Shown: positions 31,059 to 38,635 of the stretch, one piece after another
Position numbering within the stretch: the first letter of the stretch is position 1
How the letters are laid out: each line of letters begins with the position of its first letter
From: Flavobacteriaceae bacterium
Lineage (GTDB): Bacteria > Bacteroidota > Bacteroidia > UKL13-3
Direction of reading: 5' to 3'
Assembly (NCBI GenBank): GCA_025363675.1
Contig: JANYDJ010000056.1
Coordinates: forward strand, 1 to 38,635
Length of the DNA stretch: 38,635 nt
The notes under the pieces: generated by a model
Told to the model about the DNA's origin: nothing
Database searches by the model: none
Seen by the model: the letters and a program-made list of their open reading frames with translations, nothing else
Translations under genes and position numbers: made by a program

Positions 31059-32367
31059 GTGATATGCAAATCATTTTTTTAATTGTTTGGTGTTTGTTAA
31101 TCAATACTAAAATATAATTTCCTGATTGTAAATGATGAACATCTATAGTGGGCGAGAATGCCTGTGATAGCAGCATTCTTCCAAATAAGTCGTAAATGAT
31201 ACTACATTCATAATTAGCATCGGGGTTTGCTGCCACATATATATAATTGCTTGTTGGATTGGGATAAATATCGATGTGATTTTCTGAAATAGAATTCAAC
31301 CCCATATTGGTATTCATCATGGCAATTCTCGATGCATTAGTAGCACCAATAGTAGTAAAATCTCCGCCAGCATATAGTTTGTTATTATATATAGCCAAGC
31401 TCCTCACCGTAGCATTTGCATCTCCCAAGCCACTCCAAGTTGAGTTTCTCCATTGGGCAATATTGGAAATACTATTTACGCCAATTTGGGTAAATGTACC
31501 TCCCACATAAAGTGTAGAAGTATTGCTGTCTGCACACAAAGTCGAAACTCCGCCATTGAGTCCGGCACCCACAGCCTGCCAGGTATTTCCATTAAGTTTT
31601 GCTAAATATGATATATTATTTCCTCCCGCTTGGGTAAATATTCCCCCTGCATATAAGGTATCATTTAATATTGCCAAACTGGTTACGGCACTGTTCATAC
31701 CTCCTGCTACTTCTGCCCAATTCGTGCCATCCCATTTGGCTATATTTTTTGCAACATTACTGCCTGCATTAATAAACTCTCCAGCCACATATAAAGTATT
31801 ATGATAAACCACCATACTATTCACACCCGAAGTTCCTGCTATTCCGCCGCCCACACTTTGCCATTTAGTGCCATCCCACATAGCGATGTTCAACATATAA
31901 TCTGTATTATAATTGGCATAATCAAAAACCCCACCTACATATAGTTGGTTATTATATTGAACAATAGAATTTATAGCTGGTATTACACTGTGCTGGCCAC
32001 TTTTACTAAACCCGCCGGCATAGCTACTAAAGTTTGTACCGTTCCATACCGCAAAACAATTCACCAAAGAATCCTTGGCGTAGGCAAACTCTCCACCCAT
32101 ATATATATTCCCATTTATTTTTGTAACACTTTTCACCGGATTATCAAAACCTGGCCCCATAGCCGACCATTGGCCACTAGCCCATCGAGCTATTTTCCGG
32201 GCACTTTGTCCATTGGCTGCACTAAATCGTCCGCCAACATATAGGGTATCATCGGCATAAATAGCAAGTACCGAATTATTATTACCAGCACCTAATGAGG
32301 ACCAAGTTTGAGCAAATAAATGAGTAAAAAATGTAAAATGTAAAACGAACAAAAGAACCCGTTTCAT
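31051..32367 (-). CDS. Seven-repeat beta-propeller T9SS cargo protein
   Basis: A 438-residue protein with a signal peptide ending FAQ. It has seven tandem units of about 45-50 residues of the form LYVGGxFxxAGxxxxxxIAxWDGTxWxxxGxG, at about 42-350, so a seven-bladed propeller is expected. The T9SS tail follows (IDIYPNPTSNYIYV, SIIYDLFGRMLL, LQSGNYILVL, KKMICISHE). Such propellers usually mediate binding rather than catalysis. It is in the middle of the tight copper operon, overlapping its neighbours by 4 and 8 bp; it may scaffold the oxidase pair at the surface (inference). Confidence 0.8.
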   Translation of the reverse strand: MKRVLLFVLHFTFFTHLFAQTWSSLGAGNNNSVLAIYADDTLYVGGRFSAANGQSARKIARWASGQWSAMGPGFDNPVKSVTKINGNIYMGGEFAYAKDSLVNCFAVWNGTNFSSYAGGFSKSGQHSVIPAINSIVQYNNQLYVGGVFDYANYNTDYMLNIAMWDGTKWQSVGGGIAGTSGVNSMVVYHNTLYVAGEFINAGSNVAKNIAKWDGTNWAEVAGGMNSAVTSLAILNDTLYAGGIFTQAGGNNISYLAKLNGNTWQAVGAGLNGGVSTLCADSNTSTLYVGGTFTQIGVNSISNIAQWRNSTWSGLGDANATVRSLAIYNNKLYAGGDFTTIGATNASRIAMMNTNMGLNSISENHIDIYPNPTSNYIYVAANPDANYECSIIYDLFGRMLLSQAFSPTIDVHHLQSGNYILVLINKHQTIKKMICISHE

Positions 32368-33047
32368 TTTTCATTTTTAATTAGTGTATTCCTATAGCTA
32401 TGGTTCTGCTTATCAATAATAGATACGATGTAAGTACCGGCAGCCAAAGTTGACACATCAATAATTCCAGACATATTGGGTTGTAGTTTCATGGCCTCTT
32501 TTCCTTCCAAACTATATATATATATTTGTGCAATTTTGTTTGGGTCGAATGTTAGATTTACTGATGTATTTGCTGGATTTGGATATATGCAAAATGGGGC
32601 GTTCGCAATCTCCTTAATACCTGCAAGCTTGGCAACATTAAAACTAAACAATATGGTATCTTTTACCGATGGGTTTGAAGTTTCATATATAATCATACGT
32701 ACTTCGCCTTTGCCAGCAATGCCTTGGGGCGAGAAGTTCAATTTAAGAAACCCTGAGCTCCCAATTGAAATAGAGTCCATTTGATGACCTGATGGAATTC
32801 CAACAAAACAGTTCCCAAAATCGCATAAAGAATAATCCCACGCTTTCAAAAAAGTGTTGGTATCCAAGTACCAGGTCATACTTAGTTTGGTGCTTTTATG
32901 GTTTACAATATCCACTTGAAAATCGGTGTAACCACAATTAATATCAAGTGTTTCTACATATTTATTTGATGGGGAAAAGGTGTAGCTCTGTGCTTGTATA
33001 TAGGTGGCACTTAAAAAAATAAATGCGAGGTAAAGGTATTTTTTCAT
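32364..33047 (-). CDS. Small T9SS cargo protein of unknown function
   Basis: A 227-residue protein with signal peptide MKKYLYLAFIFLSATYIQA. A beta-rich domain of about 120 residues follows (YVETLDINCGYTDFQVDIVN, KLSMTWYLDTN, GFLKLNFSPQG), which looks like an immunoglobulin-like or transport-companion domain with three cysteines (CGY, CDFGNC). The T9SS tail begins near FCIYPNPANTSVNL and ends in RNTLIKNEK. The stop overlaps the next gene as ATGA and the Trx-like gene ends 8 bp upstream. Confidence 0.7.
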   Translation of the reverse strand: MKKYLYLAFIFLSATYIQAQSYTFSPSNKYVETLDINCGYTDFQVDIVNHKSTKLSMTWYLDTNTFLKAWDYSLCDFGNCFVGIPSGHQMDSISIGSSGFLKLNFSPQGIAGKGEVRMIIYETSNPSVKDTILFSFNVAKLAGIKEIANAPFCIYPNPANTSVNLTFDPNKIAQIYIYSLEGKEAMKLQPNMSGIIDVSTLAAGTYIVSIIDKQNHSYRNTLIKNEK

Positions 33048-33055
33048 TATATATA

Positions 33056-33835
33056 TTAATTAATTATTTGCAAAGGTATTTGTTTTGTGCCATAAGCAGA
33101 ACTTACTTTTATATAATATAAGCCCGCAGCAAAATTGTGTGTGTCAAAGTTTATATTTTGTTGGCCTGCCATCATTGGGGCATTATATAATACTTTTAAT
33201 TGTTGACCTGCCATATTATAAAGTTCCATTTGCACTTCGGTAGTTTTGTCCATCTCTATATTGATATTGGTTTCGCCACTAGCGGGGTTTGGGAAAACTG
33301 ATGCAGTAGCGATTAAATTTGGTGCAGCAGCTATGGCAGTGGCAGCACTTAGAGCTTGGCTCAGCCCTGTACGAATCTTGCTTTCATTCCAGCCACTTTT
33401 GTACGTTATTTTATGATCTTTTCCTCCAGCAATTACAATCCAGGGCATCCCTATGCCGTAAGGTTTCATAATATTGCCCGCATCGGCAAACGAGGTAAAG
33501 GTAAAACCATTATTTGTTTTCCATGTTTCTACATCAGTGCATGTAGATCCAGTATTATAGTCGAGGTAGTAACATTTAATCTTGTCTGGGTTCGATTTTT
33601 GATAATCGGGATATACTTTATTTTCTAAAGCAGTTGCTCCATTAACGCAAGAGTTACATCCCATTTCAAAAAACATCACCACTACATATCCACTATCAAG
33701 TTCATCGAACAGGGTGTGGCTATTTCCTTTGCAATCGGTTTGTGTCCAATTGGTAGCTGTTGTTTGGGCGGATACCATTTGGCTGGCTAATAGTATTACA
33801 AACACTAATATATTTCTTAAGTTAATATGTTTCAT
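33056..33835 (-). CDS. Thioredoxin-fold T9SS cargo protein
   Basis: A 259-residue protein with a signal peptide ending MVSAQ. The thioredoxin-like fold has VVVMFFEMGCNSC with C60-N-S-C63 as the CxxC, and a cis-proline motif GMPWIVI at P131. Two more cysteines (C88, C99) flank it, and C35 lies in the N-terminal part. The last 80 residues are a T9SS tail (SVFPNPASGETNI, LYNMAGQQLKVL, AAGLYYIKVSS). It is the first of five tightly packed genes. It could deliver copper, or reduce or isomerise disulfides, for the oxidase pair on the surface; which one is not decided by sequence. Confidence 0.82.
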   Translation of the reverse strand: MKHINLRNILVFVILLASQMVSAQTTATNWTQTDCKGNSHTLFDELDSGYVVVMFFEMGCNSCVNGATALENKVYPDYQKSNPDKIKCYYLDYNTGSTCTDVETWKTNNGFTFTSFADAGNIMKPYGIGMPWIVIAGGKDHKITYKSGWNESKIRTGLSQALSAATAIAAAPNLIATASVFPNPASGETNINIEMDKTTEVQMELYNMAGQQLKVLYNAPMMAGQQNINFDTHNFAAGLYYIKVSSAYGTKQIPLQIIN

Positions 33836-33878
33836 TTAATTTTAATTGATTAATAATTTATTGCCGTAATAGCGAAGG

Positions 33879-33886
33879 CAAATATA
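33879..33886 (-). promoter_or_regulatory. Candidate -7 element of the five-gene copper operon
   Basis: The minus strand reads TATATTTG, matching TAnnTTTG, about 44 bp before the ATG at 33835. No TTTG is present at the proper distance upstream. The run of TATATA here lowers the significance. Confidence 0.35.
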
Positions 33887-33933
33887 TATAATAGTATATC
33901 CACCTTCCCTATTCTGACAAATTATAAAGTTAA

Positions 33934-34332
33934 TTAATTCCCGCAGAGACAGTGCCCTGCTTCTTCACATGCTTTTTTGCAATCATTGCTTTCGCAACCT
34001 CCGTCGCATTTCTGGGCAGCAACATTCGATGCTACAGTTTGGGAAGTGGCAGCACCCTGTGCGGTTTTACTATCGCAACACGCACTGCTTGGCGTGCATA
34101 CACAATGGCCTGCGGCATCGCATTTGGCTTTGCACTCATCACTGCATCCTTCGCAGGTGCAGGGGCCATCACTTTCGCAGCAATTGGCATTTGTTGTTTG
34201 AGAAGTTTTATCTTTTTTGCTACAAGCTTTTCCATCTTCTTTGCAGCACGATCCGCACGAGGTGGCGTAAACTACGCCGGCTATTCCTATAACTGCAACT
34301 ACGGCAGCTATAATCCAATATGATTTTTTCAT
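33934..34332 (-). CDS. Membrane-anchored or exported 21-cysteine metallothionein-like protein
   Basis: A 132-residue protein: a hydrophobic N-terminal segment (YWIIAAVVAVIGIAGVVYA), then 21 cysteines in about 107 residues. Two modules share the pattern C-x2-3-C-x3-C-x3-C-x4-GHC-x-C: CEGCSDECKAKC with GHCVC, and CDGGCESNDCKKAC with GHCLC. Additional CC pairs lie in SCGSCC, NCCES and ACCDS. The cysteine density and low aromatic content indicate soft-metal binding, most likely Cu(I). Sequence cannot tell a lipid-free exported form from a membrane-anchored one. It lies between the HYC_CC_PP gene and the oxidase operon. Confidence 0.78.
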   Translation of the reverse strand: MKKSYWIIAAVVAVIGIAGVVYATSCGSCCKEDGKACSKKDKTSQTTNANCCESDGPCTCEGCSDECKAKCDAAGHCVCTPSSACCDSKTAQGAATSQTVASNVAAQKCDGGCESNDCKKACEEAGHCLCGN

Positions 34333-34498
34333 TTGAGTATAATATTTTATGTTATATATCTTTTCACGGCAGATATATAATTTTTTTTAATAAAGCAACC
34401 GTGAATTGCCCTTGTATTTTGTTTTTGATTTTTGCCTTTGAGTCTAGGCGAGACTATAATACTTCAATAAGAATGTATTATTGGGAACTATACAGTTC

Positions 34499-34882
34499 TC
34501 AACAACTAAAACGCCCGATGAGCAAATGCGTTCGATACTTGCTAACTATGGGCGGCCCATGCAAGTTTACAAAATGTATATCATAATGAGATGGGATACT
34601 TGCAAAAGTATAAATAGGTTCTGTAGGCAGTAAAGCAACAGCGTGTGGTGGAGACTCAAGCGTGCTTGCGGAAACCACATGGTCTGTTTGCATTTTGAAA
34701 TAAAAATTTTCGTCCTGGCAACAACCCTCTTCTTGGCAACCAACCTCACAACCACAATCGGCATCGGCTCCGCTAAAAATAACGGCACTTAATTCCTCTC
34801 CACAGAAATGCAATTTCACTGCCACCCCAGTAATACTGAGCAGGTATAGTGAAGCGGCAAACAGGATAGCGAATTTTTTCAT
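34499..34882 (-). CDS. HYC_CC_PP-type small secreted protein
   Basis: 127 residues from ATG 34882 (MKKFAILFAASLYLLSITGV), preferred over a TTG at 34924 that would hide the signal peptide. The mature protein has HFC at 25-27, clustered cysteines C43, C45, C49 and CC at 54-55, and GPP at 109-111, which is the motif set for which the HYC_CC_PP family is named. Members are usually found beside TonB receptors and copper genes in Bacteroidota. Here the receptor gene lies 103 bp upstream in the direction of transcription. Confidence 0.75.
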   Translation of the reverse strand: MKKFAILFAASLYLLSITGVAVKLHFCGEELSAVIFSGADADCGCEVGCQEEGCCQDENFYFKMQTDHVVSASTLESPPHAVALLPTEPIYTFASIPSHYDIHFVNLHGPPIVSKYRTHLLIGRFSC

Positions 34883-34985
34883 GATTGTGAATACAAAGTT
34901 AGGGTATAGCAAGTGCGTTGCCAAATTTTTTTTTATCGTTTACCCGCCCCGATAATCAAATATTTTCCAACTCCATTGTAAATTA

Positions 34986-37454
34986 TCAATTCCCTTTTCT
35001 AATGCCTATCGGCACCACCACCTTCACACTAAAATTCCTCCCCATATTATATATACCACTTCGGCCTGTAGCATTTTGCGGAAAATTATCCATGTACTTT
35101 AATCGGCTCATATTGCTTTGGTAAGCTATATTGGTAAGATTGGAAGCTATCACATTAAAGCTGAAACGTACTTTCCCTTTCTTGTTCACTACATTGGCAC
35201 CAAATCCTGCATCTAGCAGGGTATATGCGGGTGTTACAGTTTCGGTATTATAGGCAAGGAACACCCTGTTTTGTGGGGCATTATAACGCACACTAATTTT
35301 AATAAATCCTTGGGTAAAACATTTCCATTTTCTATTGAGTTCTGCACGCAGTTCGTGTGAAGTTTTTAAGGGAGGGATAAAAGGCAAATACTTGCTACTG
35401 TCATTTAATATAACTAAGCCGCCACCCAATTTTTGTGCATACACCACAGAAATTGTATTTTCAAAATGCAGCCAATCATAAGGATGGGGATGGGCGTCGA
35501 CAGAAATTTCTCCACCCATCAAACTTGCATTGGTTTGGTGAAACTTGAATACCGGAAAAGCATTTCCGTTTTGTTGAAATATAGAATCGCCGCCCAAAGT
35601 ATTATTGAGCTTTTGATTATATATATAATTACTCAAATAATTATAAAAAACCTCGGTACTAATTGTGATGTGTTTGCCATAATAAAATGCTCCAATATCG
35701 CTCTGCAGGCTAAACTCGGGCCTAAAGTTGGCATCGCCCAATTGCTGAAAACCCGTGCCTGGATGCACGCCCTTTGCTGAAATTTCTGCAATATTGGGGG
35801 CACGATAACCGCGGGCAATATTTATCTTATAACATAGCTTTTCATTTCTATTATAGGTAACTCCAATACTCGAACTGATACCAGAAAATATATGTTTATA
35901 TTTTTCAAACTGAAGAACTATAGTAGTATCATTTGTATGATAAGGAGTTTGTATATTAAACCCATTGGTGGGATTTGTTTTGGTATATAATACTTCGTTA
36001 CTAAATGAACGAATATCATACCGGGCACCAAAACTGAAGTCAAATTTTTTGATTGCCTTTTTGATATAGAAGAAAGGTCCGAAATCAAATGACTGATAGG
36101 CGGGAATTACAAACTCTGTGGCACTTGCAGCGTTTTTGTTCGATTGAAACATACCATTAATTCCTGTGGTTAAATGATAACCATGATAGGGTTGAAAAAT
36201 ATATTTAATATCATAAGTTCCTGTATTTAAAATTAAATTTAACCCAGCCAAATCAGCAAATAGTGGATGACTATATTCTCGACGATGGCTTTGTTGTATT
36301 CCAAGTTTAATACTCAATCTGCTTTTACCAATAAAGAAATTTGTTACCGAATATAGCCGATAATGTTGCACATGCTGATGTATTATATTGATATGATAAG
36401 AGTTCAAATCATTACTTGTGGCTATGGGTCTCAAGGTGTCTTCCTCCGATATTTGTTTGGTAAATTTTCGCGTTGCTGAATCTCTGCTTCCATCTGGAAT
36501 TTCCTGTATATTATCATATATCGTAAAATTTAAAGCGGAATTACCCCAGCGTTTTGCAATGCCAATATTTGCATTCAAATCTTGCTCATGATATTTAGTT
36601 CCAAAAACTTTTCCATCATATTTATTATAATAATTAGAAGCCTGTTTATCAGAAAATCTAAAGCCCCATATTATACTTTTGTTATTGCCCGATAAGCCCA
36701 AAGAAGCAGCCCATTGCTGGTTGTTGCTCTGATAATTGCTGGTAAAATTTCCCCGAACAGTTCCCCTTGCCACAGGGTTTGCAGGAAGTAAATTCACTAC
36801 TCCGGCCAATGCATCGGAGCCATACATTAAACTGGCAGGACCTTTCACAATTTCTATCCTGTCTATCAAATATTGATCTACTTCTATCCCATGCTCATCG
36901 CCCCATTGCTGACCATCTTGCCGCACACCGTCAAACAAAGTTAAAATTCTATTATACCCCAATCCTCTTATATAAGGTTTTGATACATTAGGTCCCGTGG
37001 TAACTGCACTTACTCCGGGCACTTTGGCAATTAGATCTATAATATTGCTAGCGGTATTTTGCTGTATAAATCTTTTGTCGATACTGATTAATGGAATCGG
37101 ACTTTTTCTATTTTCAGTAGCCGATCCTGCTGTGGTAATTACTACACCGTGAAGTTCTGTTGCTGCATGTGAGAGTTTAATAATTAATATATTTGTTGGT
37201 GTATTGTTTATCGTAATAATTGTTTCGGAAAAACCATTTGCGGAAACTTCTACCAAAAAATTACCGCTTGGCAAATTCTGTATATTAAAATAGCCGCCGC
37301 TATCGGTTAGTTCTGTGGTTTTTAAATCAGCAATATAAACTGTGGCACCGGCTATTGGCAAAGAGTCTTCATCTATTACCCTGCCCCGTATACCGTCCTT
37401 AGCTGCTAGTTGCAATGGAACAATAGTGATGAGTATATATAATATATATTTCAT
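34986..37454 (-). CDS. TonB-dependent receptor with N-terminal CarboxypepD_reg-like domain
   Basis: 822 residues from ATG 37454 (MKYILYILITIVPLQLAAKDG). The N-terminal regulatory-like domain spans about 18-95 (IRGRVIDEDSLPIAGATVYI, SGGYFNIQNLPSGNF). The plug contains IIDLIAKVPGVSAV, YIRGLGYNRILTLFDGVRQD, GQQWGDEHGIEVD, RIEIVKGPASLMYGSDALAG, and the barrel follows (IARGYRAPNIAEIS...). The C-terminus ends in KVVVPIGIRKGN rather than an aromatic, so the final strand may be slightly modified. The GQQWGDEHG plug motif is common in receptors beside copper-related HYC_CC_PP genes. A Cu-chelate is the likely substrate (inference). Confidence 0.9.
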   Translation of the reverse strand: MKYILYILITIVPLQLAAKDGIRGRVIDEDSLPIAGATVYIADLKTTELTDSGGYFNIQNLPSGNFLVEVSANGFSETIITINNTPTNILIIKLSHAATELHGVVITTAGSATENRKSPIPLISIDKRFIQQNTASNIIDLIAKVPGVSAVTTGPNVSKPYIRGLGYNRILTLFDGVRQDGQQWGDEHGIEVDQYLIDRIEIVKGPASLMYGSDALAGVVNLLPANPVARGTVRGNFTSNYQSNNQQWAASLGLSGNNKSIIWGFRFSDKQASNYYNKYDGKVFGTKYHEQDLNANIGIAKRWGNSALNFTIYDNIQEIPDGSRDSATRKFTKQISEEDTLRPIATSNDLNSYHINIIHQHVQHYRLYSVTNFFIGKSRLSIKLGIQQSHRREYSHPLFADLAGLNLILNTGTYDIKYIFQPYHGYHLTTGINGMFQSNKNAASATEFVIPAYQSFDFGPFFYIKKAIKKFDFSFGARYDIRSFSNEVLYTKTNPTNGFNIQTPYHTNDTTIVLQFEKYKHIFSGISSSIGVTYNRNEKLCYKINIARGYRAPNIAEISAKGVHPGTGFQQLGDANFRPEFSLQSDIGAFYYGKHITISTEVFYNYLSNYIYNQKLNNTLGGDSIFQQNGNAFPVFKFHQTNASLMGGEISVDAHPHPYDWLHFENTISVVYAQKLGGGLVILNDSSKYLPFIPPLKTSHELRAELNRKWKCFTQGFIKISVRYNAPQNRVFLAYNTETVTPAYTLLDAGFGANVVNKKGKVRFSFNVIASNLTNIAYQSNMSRLKYMDNFPQNATGRSGIYNMGRNFSVKVVVPIGIRKGN

Positions 37455-37571
37455 GTAAATAATAATGAAACGTGTGTGAAAAGACAAGATAGCTAATACC
37501 TTAAAATTTTAAGATACTATCATACTTGAAAGAAAACAAAATGGTTGATTGCCGTTATTTTAACTGCTGAA

Positions 37572-37964
37572 TCAACAAACCGAAAATGTGGGTGGTCCTT
37601 TATTGGCAGCACGCATCAAAAAATCTTGATGCGAAGCTATATATATTGCCGAGCGAGGCATGAAGAACACCACAATATTTTTTGGCACAGGGAGTGTTTT
37701 TCCCTCCAGATATTTTGCAATTTCAAATTTGCAGATTTCACAATGCTCTCTTTCGGTAGTGATGTGCTGTGTATGTCCGCAAATTGCTTGGACCGCACTA
37801 CCCGGTAAAACAGTAGCTACCATACAGGCATGCTCGGGCTCATGATGCGTGTGTGTAGGGTTTACGCAAACTTCAAACTGATGCTGATGCCATAGGCCAG
37901 CAGGTATTTGGCAAGCAATAAATGCTGCCAAAATTAACCATGTTTGTAGTTGTTTATATATCAT
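37572..37964 (-). CDS. His/Cys-rich small exported protein, putative metal sensor or binder
   Basis: 130 residues from ATG 37964 (MIYKQLQTWLILAAFIACQI); a TTG five codons earlier is possible. The mature part has HQHQFEVCVNPTHTHHEPEH, a further CGHTQH, and HCEICKF with C75xxC78, and ends in a GPP motif at 123-125 like the HYC_CC_PP protein. It resembles small secreted Bacteroidota proteins found next to TonB copper receptors and DUF2946-type proteins. It is the first gene of the locus on the minus strand, 117 bp before the receptor start. Confidence 0.68.
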   Translation of the reverse strand: MIYKQLQTWLILAAFIACQIPAGLWHQHQFEVCVNPTHTHHEPEHACMVATVLPGSAVQAICGHTQHITTEREHCEICKFEIAKYLEGKTLPVPKNIVVFFMPRSAIYIASHQDFLMRAANKGPPTFSVC

Positions 37965-38000
37965 TGTTTGCGATTGCAAATATAGGAATTATATACCAAT

Positions 38001-38266
38001 AATTTGGCCATAGTGAGACCGCGAAAGCAACAACTGCTCTACAAAAAGTAAAATATATAGGTAATCACAATTTTTTCTATTTTTCTAACGTAGAAATAAA
38101 TACAGACAAGGCCACAGATCAATCATTTATAAAGGCGATATTCCGATATGCAATGGCACCAAGCAGCAGCAAACTCAAAGGTAAATTGTATTACAAGAAA
38201 CAAACACCAAACAAGTCTTTGTAGGCAATTATATAAAGGGTTTATATATGGTGAAAATCATTATTC
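38001..38266 (+). pseudogene. Possible frameshifted T9SS-tail relic
   Basis: Plus-strand frames together read like a sorting domain: one contains KLKGKLYYKKQTPNK and stops at about 38224; another, overlapping, reads VFVGNYIKGLYMVKII. Together they resemble the GK-VY-KQ...-KGLYMVKI core of a T9SS C-terminal domain broken by a single frameshift. No signal peptide or cargo domain is seen upstream. The remaining gap 37980-38000 holds nothing else. Confidence 0.35.
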
Positions 38267-38267
38267 C

Positions 38268-38635
38268 TTATTCCACCACCACCTTCTGCACCGCCTCCCC
38301 AATTCTTATAATATATATCCCCTTTACAAATGCAGCTACATCCAAGCTTTTCTGCGTTTGTCCCATCAACCAGTAGTCTTTGTACACCACCTCTCCCAGT
38401 ATATTATATATAATAAGTTCTTCTTTCTGTCTCGCCTCATGCTGTATGTTTATCATGTCTTTTGTAGGGTTAGGCCACACCTTCATTGCACCCGCAGGCC
38501 TTGGGTCATCAAGCATCTTCACGCCAGTATTATATACCTCAAACCTGCACATAAACATGTGCATGAAATTTTCATTGTCCATGTACCGATCCTGCCAGTA
38601 AAAAGTATCGTTCACATAGCCGTTTATCGTTACCC
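38268..38635 (-). CDS. T9SS type A cargo protein, C-terminal part (cut by window edge)
   Basis: The frame is open from the window end to the TAA at 38268-38270. It holds part of a cargo domain (NDTFYWQDRYMDNENFMHMF) and then a full sorting tail: MKVWPNPTKDMINI, LIIYNILGEVVYK, AAFVKGIYIIRIG and the end QKVVVE. The N-terminus is missing, so the function cannot be judged. It may be the source of, or a relative of, the orphan sorting tails seen elsewhere in the window. Confidence 0.8.
   Translation of the reverse strand, partial: VTINGYVNDTFYWQDRYMDNENFMHMFMCRFEVYNTGVKMLDDPRPAGAMKVWPNPTKDMINIQHEARQKEELIIYNILGEVVYKDYWLMGQTQKSLDVAAFVKGIYIIRIGEAVQKVVVE

Noticed and set aside
33952-34323. Several overlapping plus-strand frames opposite the Cys-rich gene, some Cys- or Phe-rich
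   Set aside because: They are artefacts of the repeated TGC/TGT codons on the minus strand. The minus-strand frame has a signal segment and repeated cysteine modules.

Overview
This window comes from a member of the Bacteroidota, probably an environmental lineage near the Chitinophagales or Sphingobacteriales. The evidence is several C-terminal type IX secretion (T9SS) sorting domains, TonB-dependent receptors with HmuY-like partners, a PorE-like OmpA protein, Bacteroidota-type promoters (TTTG, 19 bp, TAnnTTTG), and AT-rich DNA with many TATATA runs. I see no rRNA, tRNA, CRISPR array, phage or intact insertion sequence.

Layout. 1-3258 (minus): a glycan module with a membrane protein cut by the window edge, a sugar-nucleotide epimerase, a STELLO-like glycosyltransferase and a GT2 glycosyltransferase. 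3289-3850 (minus): a RelE-type toxin-antitoxin pair. 3968-5245 (plus): rarA. 5257-5922 (minus): two paralogous small lipoproteins. 6115-8919 (minus): a large PorE-like OmpA protein. 9584-18325 (plus): two consecutive putative iron/heme loci. The first is a TonB receptor between a T9SS HmuY-like protein and a HmuY-like lipoprotein. The second is porin, Rieske protein, imelysin lipoprotein and di-heme cytochrome. 18336-18862: two copies of a dispersed repeat flanking an orphan T9SS sorting domain. 18839-28795: mostly housekeeping genes (xth, a MscS channel, typA, an acyltransferase, tdk, acs, a UDG-like glycosylase) with two lipoprotein or secreted genes of unknown role. 28930-37964 (minus): a copper-themed locus. 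38001-38635: a probable T9SS-tail relic and the end of another T9SS cargo gene.

The most interesting region is the copper-themed locus. Transcribed from high to low coordinates it reads: His/Cys-rich small protein, TonB receptor, HYC_CC_PP-type protein, a 21-cysteine metallothionein-like exported protein, then five tightly packed genes. Those five are a thioredoxin-fold T9SS protein, a small T9SS protein, a seven-repeat propeller T9SS protein, and two multicopper-oxidase-like proteins. Each of the last two keeps only one ligand-bearing cupredoxin domain, and the retained halves are complementary: one has the HxxHxH and HCH-x5-H set, the other has HxxHxH and HDH. The simplest reading is a two-polypeptide copper oxidase related to two-domain multicopper oxidases, carried to the cell surface by T9SS.

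The second theme is palindromic repeats. Several distinct families sit at gene 3' ends. One copy lies in frame inside the acyltransferase gene and adds about 34 residues. Two hairpins at 28.1 and 28.9 kb have similar loops and perfectly paired but different arms.
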